Translations under genes and position numbers: made by a program | Shown here: piece after piece, positions 1 to 11,564 of the stretch | Layout: every line of letters starts with the position of its first letter | Numbering within the stretch: position 1 is the stretch's first letter | Origin: Cyanophora paradoxa | Lineage: Eukaryota > Glaucocystophyceae > Cyanophorales > Cyanophoraceae | Reading direction: 5' to 3' | Assembly: GCA_004431415.1 (NCBI GenBank) | Contig: QPMI01000601.1 | Coordinates: forward strand, 124,001-188,000 | DNA: 64,000 nt | Notes under the pieces: generated by a model | The model's database searches: none | What the model was told of the DNA's origin: nothing | The model's input: only the letters and a program-made list of their open reading frames with translations

Positions 1-406
1 CAATAGCTTTCTACAATGATTTTCTTTCTACAGTAGCTTTTGTTACAATAGAATTCTACTGTATGATGTAGCCGAAATATGAATGCACCCTACATTAAGC
101 AATGTCAAGTATTTCGAATACTATTCGATTTCCTTACAATAACACTCAGCATCTCCCCTTGATTCCCCCTATTATATTATATTTATATTTAAGTGGACTC
201 AAGGTTGACTCATATTAATCGTAAAAGTAGTAAAAGTATATGGATTTTGTTACGAATTCAATGCAAGGGTTGACTAAGTGGGTTGAGTTGACTCAAATTT
301 CACAGGAAATAACAATGAATCAGAGTATAAATGCATTTTTTGAATCAACTACACCAACTAACACTGAGATTTTACCAATATATGAGGTCCTTACTGAATA
401 TGGTTT

Positions 407-499
407 GTGTGACAGGTGTGACAGGTCTATCCCAAACTTTTCTATAGCATAAAAATGAACTCTCAAAAGTTTGGGATGGACCTGTCACACCTGTCACAC
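407..499. repeat. Hairpin repeat, copy 1
   Basis: Inverted arms of 35 bases at 407-441 and 465-499 read GTGTGACAGGTGTGACAGGT...CCCAAACTTTT and its reverse complement with one mismatch. A 23-base loop separates them. The same structure recurs at 699-791. Confidence 0.85.
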
Positions 500-698
500 T
501 CGATTATTTCATTTGTTTATTCAAGTAGAATTACATAGATAAACTTCTTACTTATTGTTACTGAGTTTTTCATTATAAAAGAGATCCTTACTGAATATGG
601 TTTGTGTGACAGGTGTGACAGGATGCATTTTGTGAATCAACTACACCAACTAACACTGAAATTTTAACATTAAAAGAGATCCTTACTGAATATGGTTT

Positions 699-791
699 GT
701 GTGACAGGTGTGACAGGTCTATCCCAAACTTTTCTATAACATAAAAATGAACTATCAAAAGTTTGGGATAGACCTGTCACACCTGTCACAC
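699..791. repeat. Hairpin repeat, copy 2
   Basis: Inverted arms at 699-733 and 757-791 with the same arm and nearly the same loop as copy 1. A lone left arm, without its partner, lies at about 606-624. Perfect arms kept in two copies suggest recent duplication or conservation of the fold. Confidence 0.85.
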
Positions 792-1043
792 CCAATTATT
801 TCAAAAATCCTAAGGGTCCCCCCTTAGAATCATTAAAACATGATAAAAACATATAAGTTTCATGTATAATTACGATTGGAGTCAATAAGAGATCGATTTG
901 TTAATATAAACAAATGAATCATTTATGGATCTTAATCGAGTTTAGCGATATGTTTCCGATTAAATGAATTAAATTTAATTAAATTTAATCGAGAAAGTAC
1001 ATGAATATAATATCGATTAAATCAATTAACTTTTAGACCAATC

Positions 1044-1326
1044 ACACATAGTAAAATGCGGAGTTTTAACCAGAGGCAAGATCTAATTGAGATTCAGTTA
1101 TATTATTCGGAAACATATAAAGATTATCGATTCACTCAGTAAGACTAATCGGAAAATAAGAGAAATTTACGATAAAATATCGAAAAGAATACAAAATAAT
1201 CGAAATAAATGAATATTCGATAAGATATACACAGATTATCGATTGATTGAAATAGAATATACGAGATATATCAACAAAATCAATTAAGATAAGCCGAGGG
1301 TTAAAACTCCGCATTTTACTATGTGT
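1044..1326. mobile_element. MITE-like element with 28-bp terminal inverted repeats
   Basis: The 28-base end ACACATAGTAAAATGCGGAG(TTTTAACC) at 1044-1071 is repeated exactly in inverted orientation at 1299-1326. The 227-base interior is AT-rich and non-coding. No target-site duplication is visible in the immediate flanks, so the superfamily cannot be named. It lies at the end of a decayed reading frame (1327-1640). Confidence 0.7.
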
Positions 1327-1640
1327 ACCGCCCGAAGAAGGAGCGCCGGACGAGTCATGATCAGAATCAGAGCTCAAATTAGACCGATCATCGGATGAGA
1401 GCCGGCACCAGACTCTGAGCCACGTTCGTCATCGTCCAAGGCATCCTGATCATTAGCGTCAGCAGCAGCCAAACTAGCGCGCCGCTCCTCCAATAAGGCC
1501 GAATCCTGAGGGAGGGTGAATTCTAGGTAGGACGTATTCCTGTCCCAGGCGGCAACAAGGGCGGCACGGTTGTAGGAAGGTGCATCAATGTCAGCCTCCT
1601 CAAGATCGCACCGAGCGCGAGCAATGCAACCTGTTGGATG
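1327..1640 (-). pseudogene. Decayed reading frame of unknown function
   Basis: On the minus strand an open stretch reads LEEADIDAPSYNRAALVAAW and continues through an Asp/Glu-rich, Ser-rich tail. It then shifts frame near 1390 into SSDSDHDSSGAPSSGG and is cut off at the MITE end (1326). The acidic low-complexity tail and the absence of a start or intact frame suggest a broken gene or retroelement fragment. No family is recognised. Confidence 0.35.
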
Positions 1641-1817
1641 GAAAATACGCCAGCAAGCTTAAGGATCGCTCCAAGTGATCGAAGGCAGAAGGCGGGGTTG
1701 ACTTTACTGCGCAAAATAGGCCGGCGCCATCTCGAGTTAGTCGAGTTAGGCCCGGCGGCCTGGAGGCAATTGCAACTTCCTGGAGCTATAGCTATGCCCG
1801 GGCTGCAAGCTTAAGGA

Positions 1818-1848
<31 letters not shown>

Positions 1849-2481
1849 ACCTCTCGTCACGGCGTTGATCATGATCGCATGAGGTCGAGGGGCGGCCCGC
1901 GGCGCCGGCTTCCGGGATCCGGGAGGCTAGCTCTTCGAATAAATATGTTCAACGTGCCGAGGCCAGGCGGTCCAGGCGGTCCGACGGTCCGACATGTCCA
2001 GGCCAGCTGCAGCTGCAGGCAGCCCCTCGGCTCTAAGCTAGAGTCCAATCTGTATCATAAAGTATCTAGAGTCAGGGCAATAGAGTAGTAGTACTAGTAC
2101 GTATACTAGTCGGGGGAGAGGCGGAGAGGCTTGTATACGTACGCGTACGTATACGTATATACACGGCAACGTATACGTAATACGTATACGTAGCTTCATG
2201 AATAAGGATCGAGAGAGCCCCCCCCCGTGACAAGGCCCCCCCCGTATCCGATCCGGGGCCAGCCGCACGCGTACGTGCACGTGTGTGATCCGGACTGACT
2301 GTGCCACGGTGCCTCCGATCCGGATCCGAGGCTCGCGATCAGATGTATTGCAATTCACGACAGTGAACTTGTTTTGATGCGCATATACAATGCCGAATTT
2401 ATAATAATAATTTTGTGTGCGAATTGATGTGGCACACATGATCATGAGGGACTTATACAGATGCGTGATCTATAGCTAGAT
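1641..2481. other. Intergenic region with poly-C tract and TACGTA palindromes
   Basis: A run of about 30 C lies near 1817-1845. From 2090 to 2200 the sequence is a dense mixture of overlapping palindromes (ACGTATACGT, TACGCGTA). No coding potential is seen. It is the downstream flank of the minus-strand gene that ends at 2482. Confidence 0.6.
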
Positions 2482-5400
2482 CTATTTGCGCATGCGAACA
2501 AGCTGAAAAATCACTCCCAGGGAAACGGCCGCGGAGAGCACGGAGAGCATGGAGGCGCGGCGGACTGTTTCCGCGGCCCGCCGCTCGCGCTCCGCCGCCA
2601 CGTCCGCCGCTTGCTGCGGATCCCGAGCCGCGCGCTTGTGATCAGGAAGGAAAATGTGGACGGAAAGACGTAGAGTCCGACCTGGGAGGCGGAGCTGGAC
2701 TGGGCGAGGGCGCGCTCCAGGCGCCGCACCGACGCCTGCAGCTGCAGCCCGCGCACGCACGTCAGCGGTGCCCAATGAAGAGATGCGAAACTGAAGGTGC
2801 ACGATGGCGAATAAAAGAGCTCGGCCACAGTTCAAGCTTGAGCCCAATAGAGTTTAAAGTGGTATAATGCCATGGCCAGGCGACCGGAGGCCTATTGCTA
2901 GGGAGCTCAAGGCGCACCTCCCCGAACTCTTCAAGCCTGGAAATTCTCTTCTCCTGGTCCGCACCCCGCTCATCCAGGCACGCGGCCATCTCCTCGAGAT
3001 CGCTGGCTTTCCTTTCCAGAGTCTGCACGACAGAGATCACCCGCGGGCCCCAGCGAGGATGCAGCTGCAGCTGCAAGCTTGAAGGAGCCGCGCACGGCAT
3101 TGCGGCCGTCGATCACGTCGAGCCTCTCCAGCAGGGACGGCTGCAAGGCTGCATCGCTGAGCTGCGCCATGTAGGGTTTAATTATGTAATAGCGAAGAAG
3201 AATGTCGATGGCGAGATTTCTGCAGGCGAGAAATGGGCAAGCCTGGGAGCTCGAGTCCGGCTGGGCGAGGCCCACGGCGCTTTCCAGACGCTGCACCGAC
3301 GTCTGTGTTTCCTGAATGGATGCACGCGCGACCTGAGCGAGAGGGGATATCGATTGCAAATTGTAGCTCAAAATTCAAAGATTCAAAAAAATCTAAAGCC
3401 ACGGGTGTCCAGAACTCTTAACGCACTGCGTTCTCCTCGTCGAGCTTGGTGATACTCGCTTCCTGCTCTGCGGCGAGTTCGCGTAGTTCTTCCAGCCCGG
3501 GCTGAAGGAGGCCTATGTCGTTCTCCAAGCGCTGTACCGTCGCCTGCATCGCCTGCGCGGGAGGCGCACGTTCATAGTCCGATTGTGCACGGCTCGGCCC
3601 CGATCTTTGATCTGCGCACGGAATGCTGCCCTTGGAGCCCGGCCAGCCTTTCTTCCTGATCTGCGAGTGTCTTCTCCAGCCTTGCCACCTTCTTGTCCAG
3701 CGTCTGCCGCTTGAAGTTTGCCGCCATGTCTTCAAACTATTACACAAATTCAACGGGAAGCATCGCACTGCCATGTGGTCGTCGAGAAGCCTGGCAACTT
3801 CTTCCCGCAGGGACTGCGCACGTGCAATTGCAAGGTTTCGAAAACCGTCAGTGCAATTCTTGAATGCGATCATGAGTACTAGCTATAGTCAGAAAGCGAA
3901 TCGCGATCGTCCGAAAACCTTGATCTCGCGAAAGACGGATCCGTATGAGCCGCCCTAATCGTTCGCATCTCTCGCAGTGAGCGGAGCCGGAATGCCGATA
4001 GGAAATTGATGTAAACATAAACGAGGTCAGGGCACGGACCTCGTTCAATCCGTGAAGTCTCGCGGTGCGTACGGAATGCTCAAACTGGCGCCGCGCGAGG
4101 GCGGCGCGCTCCGCCGGCTCGAGGCGGGAGAAGGGGCCGACCCGGATCGGCATCGTCCCCCGCACCGTTGGCGGGTCGAACTGAGCGGAAGGTCTGTGAG
4201 GCATGCGCAGGAAATTAAAACCATTCGAATGAATTTTTTTGCGGACCGGAAATTGCAGTTTCTCCCAAAAGCATTTACAGGGATACAAGTCACCGTATTC
4301 AGGCCATTGTGTGCACTCGTATGCTCCACCCTTACACACAAAGCTCCTGCTGAAATCTTTTCCCGAACGACACTTTACAATTTCAAGCGACGCGGTTGCA
4401 TTGATTTCCAAGTTGGTTCTGCCGAAAACGAAATTGAAACTCCAACATCGGGATACAGGATGAGATTAACCGTTGAACTTCAACTCACTTCTTTCGGATA
4501 GCAGCGCCATCCTCAAAGAAGCAATTAGAGAACTGCGCTCACGACCGAGGACATACATGATTGAGTGCTATAATGACTGCAATCGTCATATCGATCAGGA
4601 CGTACCCGTGCTTGTGTCGAGCCGAGGAGATCCACGCAAAACATTCTGGCCAAAAAATGGACATGGTCGAACTGTGCATACGAACGCGTGATTGATATCA
4701 GGAGAGACGGCATAGAGACGTGATTGAGGTCGGAGAAGGCGGTGACGCATACGCATGTGCACCTCAGCGCGCGGAGCAAGGGAAGATATTTTGAATGTTT
4801 TGGGGAAGAGTATCGTTTCGACTTTTGGGTAATTCACAACATCAGCGCGATTTCCTACTCGAAGTTCGACGTGACGAAAGAGGAATCGATTCATCGGATC
4901 GCATTCAAGGAAAGAAACTGCAACGCTTGAAATAATTAGGCTCCTTGCAAACGAATCCAACGAGATCTAGAAGTGCTCGATTCGGCTTGCCATTTGTATT
5001 GGCAAAGCGAAATCGTATTGCAAATTGAATGGCACGGACCGCCGTGACCATTGTCTCCGTTTCGAATGCACGTGTTCTCAAGAACGAAGTCCGCGCCAGC
5101 GCACTTGCGAACCGCAACGCTGTCGACGATGCACTCCTGGACGGCGATCGAGCCGCCTTTGCACCAGCCGGAGAGCTCGATGCCGCCCCGCACGTCGAGT
5201 CCGCGGACGAGCAGAGCGTGGGGACCCCCGGCGAAGTCCATGACAGGCTCGCCGCTCTCGGGTCTGACTTTGCTCTGCCGAAGAATAACTTGGAAACCGT
5301 CTCCGACAATGGCAAGGTCCCCGGAGCAGTGCACGCGGAGGGGGCGCTCCTCGACGTAGTTTCCTGCCGGCGCGCCCGCGCGTCAGCTGCAGCCGCTGCG

Positions 5401-5888
5401 CAGGCGCACGCAGGCGCGCTAACGCTCATACATATGTATGTGGGCCGGCCGCGGCCGCGCCCCCGCGCGGCCTGGCCGGGGGCGCGCGGCCGCGCGCCCT
5501 TAAGTATAAGCATGAAAGCTTGCGGAGCTCGAGCGGAGCGCGCGAGCGCACCGGGGCGGACGACGACGGTGCCCGTGCCGCCGATCGCCGCGACGGCCTC
5601 GCTGATGAGGCGGAAGGTCGAGGGGCCGGCCGCCACCTCCCGGAAGTCGACGAAGACGACCGGCTGCGGCCAGGCCGGCAGGGACGCCTCGTCGGCGACC
5701 GGGTGGGCGATCGGCGGCAGCCTCGTCAACGGCGTCTGCCAGGTCGGCGCGTCGGCGCCGCCCGCTGCAGTAACTGCCGCGGCGGTTTCGCTGCCGTATT
5801 CGGGAAGGGTGCTGTTGTTGGATGCACGATCGCGAGGACCTGAGTATATAGCTAAGTATACGAACATGCCGAGCAAGAGAACATGCAC
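2482..5888 (-). CDS. Parallel beta-helix, coiled-coil, C-terminally membrane-anchored protein (copy A)
   Basis: Multi-exon gene. Exon 1 (5888-5552) opens with a hydrophobic leader MHVLLLGMFVYLAIYSG and contains STFRLISEAVAAIGGTGTVV, the pectate-lyase-like entry into a parallel beta-helix. Exon 2 (5363-5040) continues with RVHCSGDLAIVGDG, GGPHALLVRGLDVRGGIELS and ENTCIRNGDNGHG, a typical right-handed beta-helix ladder. Exon 3 (4917 to about 4863) encodes FLFRHVELR. Later exons carry a Cys-rich patch ending LYPCKCFW (about 4411-4250), then RVGPFSRLEPAERAAL, then several coiled-coil exons (3870-2750). The last exon ends with a hydrophobic segment, MLSVLSAAVSLGVIFQLV, before RMRK. Both splice joins 1-2 and 2-3 keep frame and are shared with copy B. 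Role unknown; a secreted or surface carbohydrate-binding protein fits the fold. The 3' exons are less certain than the 5' ones and might form a separate gene. Confidence 0.65.
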
Positions 5889-6100
5889 ATGTATGAATCT
5901 ACCGCGGAGACAGACCTTGCAATTGTGTAGGTTCAGGACTTGAATTTCTCTCGTCGGGAAACTGCGCGTACTTAAGCTTCACATGCACAGAAGACGGAAG
6001 ATCATTTTATGTGAGTTCGAAAGCCTGAAACATACCTGAAAAGTGTTGGTACCGGTGCGGGACTCGGGGAACCCGTCCTGTCCGTTACAAAGTCATGCAA

Positions 6101-8124
6101 TCAATCATATGCATATGAAAAACGAGTTATCTGCAGTCGTCTGAGATTTACAGCGCGAAACATATATACCTCTATGCGAGCTCGAGATCCAAAGCCGGCA
6201 GCAGTGCGTACGCGGTGCTCGGCCTGGCGCCGGGAGAGGGCGGCGCGCTCCGCCGGCTCGAGGCTGGAGAAGGGGCCGACCCGGATCGGCATAGGCTCTC
6301 GCTTCGCTGGAGGGACAAACTGACCGAAGGCGCCGGCTCGTTAGTGAAGAAAATATTAATATTCAACTTCGAATTCGATATTTTCTTACGACTACGAACC
6401 GGAATGCACAAATCAACCCAGTGACATTTACAGGGATACAGATTACGAACGAAATCGTAATCGCCCCCTGTGCACCTTTCGGAAGGGGCGTAGCATTTCA
6501 GATAAACTCCAGCTGCTGAGAAGCATCGCACAATTTCGAGGGACTGTAATGACTCCGATGACGTCGAAAAAACGGATTTCTTTTGTACTGCGCAACCCGT
6601 CTCGAAAAGGCAATTCACAAACTGCGCACGAATTCAAGTGGATTGCGATTTGCTTCAGCGTCAATCTAATGTTTGATCATGACAGTTCTAGAATTCGAAC
6701 AAATACGCGCCCGTGCTCTTGCGGCGCCCTCGAAAATGACGCAGAAGTCCTTGCGCAAGAAGTGCACATTGTGAAACTGCGAGTCTATCAACCGTCCGAG
6801 GGCGATGACCTGCCAGGCCCCTCCCGGAGTCCTCCCCCCCTCCCCTCCCCCCCCTCCCCCCTAGGTCGATCGCGATTAGCCGGTCGAGGGCGATGGCCCG
6901 GCCCGGCCCCTCCGATCGTTAATTATCATGGAGCTAATAAGCGGCTTTAATTTCCAAGTTCACTTCAGCTACTAGCATTAGAAGTAATATTGTCTAACAG
7001 AAGGCGCACCTCAGGAAGGGCGTTGATTGCTGGAATTGTGACAGGCTTCGGATAATCGTCTCGATCTCCATGTATTCCTACTCGAAGTTCGACGTGACGA
7101 AAGAGGATGCGATCCATCGGATGGCATTCGAAGAACGAAACTGCAATGCGTAAAATGAGTAGGCTATTTGTACACAATTTCCAACGAGACGTTCTCGATT
7201 CAGGTTGCTATTGCGAAGTGGAATCGTCTTGCAATGGCACGTGCACGGACCGCCGTGACCATTGTCTTCGTTTCGAATGCACGTGTTCTCAAGAACGAAG
7301 TCCGCCCCAGCGCACTTGCTGACCGCGATGCTATCGACGCTGCACTCCTGGACGGCGATCGAGCCGCCTTTGCACCAGCCGGAGAGCTCGATGCCGCCCC
7401 GGACGTCGAGCCCGCGGACGAGCAGAGCGTGGGGACCCCCGGCGAAGTCCATGCATATGATGGGTTCTCGCTTCTCACGCCTGCGGTTGGTATCTTGCTC
7501 CTTACGCTTGAACGAGCCGAGCATCAGGGCCACATCAAGGCCATCCCCAACGATGGCGAGGTCCCCGGAGCAGTGCACGCGGAGGGGGCGCTCCTCGACG
7601 TAGTTTCCTGCCGGCGCGCCCGCGCGTCAGCTGCAGCCGCTGCGCAGGCGCACGCAGGCGCGCTAGCGCTGACGTCGACGCTCGCATGTGCGGCCACGGG
7701 CCGGGCCGGCCGCTCACGGCCGCGCAGGTGCCCCACGCGCCGGCGACTCTATAGCTATGCCACGGCCAGCTGCAGCTGGCCAAGGCTGGGCCGGCCGCGG
7801 GCGCGCGGCCGCGCGCCCTGAAACGCTCGCGGAGCGGAGCGTGCGCGCGAGCGCACCGGGGCGGACGACGACGGTGCCCGTGCCGCCGACTGCCGCGACG
7901 GCCTCACTGATGAGGCGGAAGGTCGAGGGGCCGGCCGCCACCTCCCGGAAGTCGACGAAGACGACCGGCTGCGGCCAGGCCGGCAGGGACGCCTCGTCGG
8001 CGACCGGGTGGGCGATCGGCGGCAGCCTCGTCAGCGGCGTCTGCCAGGTCGGCGCGTCCGCGCCGCCCGCTGCAGTAACTGCCGCGGCGGTTTCGCTGCC
8101 GGCACCGCTGATGATCATCGTCAC
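6101..8124 (-). CDS. Parallel beta-helix protein (copy B, tandem paralogue)
   Basis: Tandem duplicate of the gene at 2482-5888. Exon 1 (8124-7857) is nearly identical from AAAVTAAGGADAPTW through GGTGTVVVRPG. Exon 2 (7607-7251) matches the beta-helix ladder but carries an extra charged insert (SFKRKEQDTNRRREKRE). Exon 3 (7140-7082) reads FFECHPMDRILFRHVELR. A later exon from 6543 holds the Cys patch LYPCKCHWVDLC. The last recognised block is RVGPFSSLEPAERAALSRRQ. No coiled-coil and tail-anchor exons follow before copy A begins, so copy B is shorter or truncated. The N-terminus is ambiguous: a Met at 8124 lacks the leader seen in copy A, while an upstream exon starting at 8233 (MDCRQLALLSAATHTAAA) could supply one. 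A LINE sits 180 bp upstream. Confidence 0.6.
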
Positions 8125-8285
8125 GGCGCACGCTGTACTCTGAAGAATCGATGGCGTTTGTCAAGTTGAGCTGGTGTCGAGCGGCAGCTGTGTGTGTTGC
8201 TGCCGAGAGCAATGCAAGTTGCCTGCAGTCCAAAGCGCGTACCCTTTTCCGACCGTATCGGTACCCCTCTCAATTGTGACCATAC

Positions 8286-8303
8286 CCCTTTTTGGTTGCA
8301 GCC
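8286..8303. repeat. Target-site duplication of LINE, left copy
   Basis: CCCTTTTTGGTTGCAGCC here is repeated exactly at 11565-11582, directly after the A-tract of the retroelement. Confidence 0.7.
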
Positions 8304-8304
8304 C

Positions 8305-8398
8305 AACCCTCCCGGCCCTCCGGCCCCCGCCGACCTTCCCCGGGCGTACCCAACCCTCCCGGCCCTCCGGCCCCCGCCGACCTTCCCCGGGCGTACCC
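8305..8398. repeat. 47-bp perfect tandem duplication
   Basis: Two adjacent identical 47-base units, 8305-8351 and 8352-8398, each beginning AACCCTCCCGG and ending GGGCGTACCC, at the 5' edge of the LINE remnant. Confidence 0.85.
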
Positions 8399-10851
8399 AT
8401 CCGCCGCGCCGCCCCCCAGTCTCCACCGGCGGCACCCTCCCTACCCTCGACTCCCCACCATCCTCCCCAACCATCCAGCCCTCCCGCGCTCCCCAACTGT
8501 GCTTGAGTCTCCCCCGCCCGCCCCGAAGGGCCCGCCACCCCCCCCTCCCGGCGCCCGCTATGCCCAAGAACTCGCCTCTCAGCTCGCCGACCTGGCTCGC
8601 AACGAAGCCTCCGCCACAGCGCGCCGTCTCTTCCGGCCGTCCACGTTACCCCACTCGAAGCGGCGTCCATCCTAACTGAAGCCGCTCACCGTGAAGCCAC
8701 CCTGCCGCAACCACGGTCCGCCAAAACATCCAAAACAGCCGCACAGAAAGAGCGGCCCGCACCCGGCTAAGAATCGTATCCCGAACCCAGCCTACACCCC
8801 TGACAACCGCCACAATGACGCCGTTGACAAGCTTGCTAAAACAGCCCCGACGCCCCCTCTCCGCCCTTCTTTTCATTCCCCACAGTTTCAAATGCTTCCT
8901 CATCCGTGTTGGCCTCCCGCCCCACTATCCCACGGCCCAGTCCCCGGGGCCGAGCCCTACCGAGGCAGACTCCATGCGTACCGCGTCGAGGGGGACCCCC
9001 GCTCTCACTTCCTAGCCGAAGCCTCCCTCTCCCAATACCTCGACTGGCGCCAGCTTCGCAACGCGGGGGCCGTCCTCAGCAACCCCCATGTTACCCTTGC
9101 TCCAGCCCTCTCCCTAGTGTCCGACAAGCCACCGGACCGCCGCACCCCCACAGGCGACACCTCCGCAAAGTCAGATTCCAATGCATGCTTGGAAGCCTTC
9201 CCTCCCTCACCATCCGCCTTCTCCACGACCCGACCTCTACGGCCCTCTCTTCCCCGACGGCACCGCCCACTGCCCCTTCTGTCACCTCCCTCCCACCCTG
9301 CCCCATCCCCGAAGATGCTGCTTCCCCACCCTCCCCCTCCCCGCCCCTGCCACATGCACCCCCCGGGCTCCCCTCGCCTCTTCCCACCGGCGGCCGCAGA
9401 CCCCAGACCGCCCGACCCACAACCCACCCCCCCGAAGACTTCGTCCACATATTTACTTGCCCCGCCGCTCGCCTCCTTCTCCAAGCTCTCCAGGACGCAC
9501 TCGTGACCTTCCTCCGTACCCGGGTTCTCCGCCACTCGCCCAAACCACTAGGACACGACGATACCATCTTTCAACTCTTCCCCTTCCTCCGCCTCGTTTC
9601 TCCTGACCCCGCCTCTCCCCTCCAATCCGCCCTCCTCTCCCCCACCGAAAACCCGGCCCTTTTCCGCCCCCCAGGTCTCACCGATACCCTATGGACAAAG
9701 CTTAGCCCGGCCTTGGCTGACATGCTCCCCTTCCCCGCCCCTGCCCTCCTGCGCCTCGGCACCCCGGCAGGATTGCCCGCCCTCTGCACAGCTCTGGGCA
9801 TCAACAAAACCACCACAATGTCAATCCAAAAAGACCTAGCGTTGCTCCTCGACCAACACCTCCGTGCGATCTGGAGAGACCGCTGCGCCCGCAACCATGC
9901 CTGGGAGCTCCGACACGGCATCAATGACAGAACCAAACGTCGGTACCGCAAACATGCAGACTCCAAACCCTCCCGCTCGCCTCTAGTGCAGCCGCCCAGT
10001 CCCCCCCTCCCCCCGCCCTCCCCCCGCCCCTCCCTCCATGATACCATCTCCATCACCGACTTCTGCTGCGAATTGGGCTCGGAAGGCCAACCATGGATTC
10101 TCTTGGAAAACTTCCGCCAAGCAATTGCACGACTCCCCGTCGCCCCCTCACCCCAGGCCCCCCCTCCCCCAGCTGCCCGATGCAGGACCCGCCGCCGGGA
10201 CGTCTGACTTCTCCTGCACCTGCGGCACTCGGTTCGCCTCTGCATCTGCCCTCCAGGCCACTCCGACGCCAGACGGGGAAAATGCCCCGCCCGCCCTGAG
10301 ATCACCTCCTGCCCTGCCTCCCCACCTGCGGTACCCCCAGCACGACAGTCACACGAGAACTCCGACACTGGCATCCTGCCCGCTTCGCCCGCGGTCCTAC
10401 GAACACTACCCAACCTTCCAAACGCCCCGCTCCGGGCCCCCCTGGCCCTCCCCGAAACGAACACGCCCGTCGCCTGCCTCACGTAAACGGACAGCCGATA
10501 CCCCCTCCGCCCCGGCACCCAAATGCCCGCGCCCCGCGACCCCTCCCCTCCCGCCCCTACACCCGCCCCGCCCGTACCTACGGCGAAAAGAAAGGCAACC
10601 GGCCGCAAGACTCCCAGGCGCATGACCAAAAAAGCGCGAACGGTGCCGATACCCACGGGGCAACCCACAATCACGTCCCTCTTTGCACCCGGAGTGTACA
10701 AACCACTTACGACGCTGCAAGCAGCCAACTCCCCCTCCCCCCCCTTGCTTCAGCTGTCCCCCCCGCTCGGGACCTCGCAAGACGCCGCCCCTCAGCCCCC
10801 TACGGTCTCCCCGGCCCCAACCGGCCCTCAAGTGCCAGACCCCCCGCTGGC

Positions 10852-10990
10852 TCTGGCCACCCCTATGGCTTCGGCCCCCCCAATGGCCTCGGCCCCCCTT
10901 TGGCTTCGGCCACCCATCGGCTTCGGCCACCCCCTGGCTTCGGCCAACCCCATGGCTTCGGCCACCCCCTGGCCTCGGCCCCCCCTCTCA
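10852..10990 (+). repeat. Minisatellite, about 18-bp unit
   Basis: About seven imperfect copies of a unit like TGGCTTCGGCCACCCCC, lying in the Pro-rich 3' part of the LINE remnant. Confidence 0.75.
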
Positions 10991-11564
10991 CCCGGTCGAC
11001 CCTCCCGACCCCTCGCGGCCCGCCTCGTCTCCGCACTCCAGCTCTCTGCGCCGCCTGCCAATGCCCACGCTCACTCCACACTGCTGTCCCGGCACCTCTC
11101 CCTGCCTTGCCCGCATCCGCTGCCCGCCCAAGCTGCTGCCTCCGCCCACTCCCTCTCCTTCCTCATATCTTCCTCCTACCACCTTCTTCACCTCGACAAA
11201 ACGGGACACCGATTAATCGGGGTCCTGGGGCGCAGGTGAGGAGGAGGGAGGAGGCGGAGTGGGGAGGAGGAGGCGTGGCGAGCGGCGGCAAGGAGGGCGG
11301 CGGACTGCGAGACATTTCACTTCCAGGGCTCATGAGGGATGGAGGAGTTGATCAAGGGGTGGGCGCGTGGGTCTGGTTACGGCTATCACCGAAAACCATG
11401 GCTCCCCCACTCAGGCGAACCTCCCATATTGAGCGACCCATGGCCGGCACCTAGCTAGCACCCTCGGCTAGATAGATGACCGGTCGGAAGGGCACGTCAC
11501 GTAGAACATTGATACATGTGCCGTGGTGTATCAATGCGACGTCCACTTTTGCAAAAAAAAAAAA

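Larger units (their letters stand above)
1..1043. other. AT-rich block with tandem and hairpin repeats, no convincing gene
   Basis: Composition is far more AT-rich than the host genes from 2.5 kb onward. A unit containing 'gatccttactgaatatgg' followed by GTGTGACAGGTGTGACAGG occurs three times (about 390-425, 590-625, 680-718), and two of the three are full hairpins. A 70-codon open frame at 240-452 runs into the first hairpin and ends there, so it may be the tail of a decayed mobile-element gene; I do not recognise it. From about 850 to 1040 the sequence is rich in AATCGA/TCGATT words and carries no ORF. Composition resembles the virus-like element at 50-63 kb, so a relic of another such element is possible, but no marker gene supports it. 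Confidence 0.5.
8304..11564 (+). mobile_element. Decayed, 5'-truncated non-LTR (LINE) retrotransposon with RNase H-like and CCHC regions
   Basis: The element ends in an A-run at 11553-11564 and is flanked by an 18-bp direct repeat, as expected for target-primed insertion. Coding remnants on the plus strand, in more than one frame, include DNRHNDAVDKLAK (end of an RNase H domain, about 8800), GTAHCPFC followed in another frame by EDFVHIFTCPAARLLLQAL (a C-x2-C...H-x4-C knuckle, about 9270-9490), and HLRAIWRDRCARNHAWE (about 9860), the usual C-terminal block of LINE ORF2. The longest open frame is 8906-10207. The reverse transcriptase core is missing, so this is a 3' remnant. The remainder is Pro-rich with a minisatellite. 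The CDS is inactive. Confidence 0.7.

Noticed and set aside
240-452. 70-codon ORF ending in CDRCDRSIPNFS
   Set aside because: The C-terminal part is simply translated hairpin arm. The rest shows no domain. Kept only as part of the AT-rich block.
340-800. CRISPR-like array
   Set aside because: The three repeats are not evenly spaced, the spacers are themselves related, and the sequence is eukaryotic.
8160-10700. Pro-rich secreted host protein on the plus strand
   Set aside because: RNase H and LINE zinc-knuckle remnants in shifting frames, an A-tail and a target duplication show that this is a retroelement.
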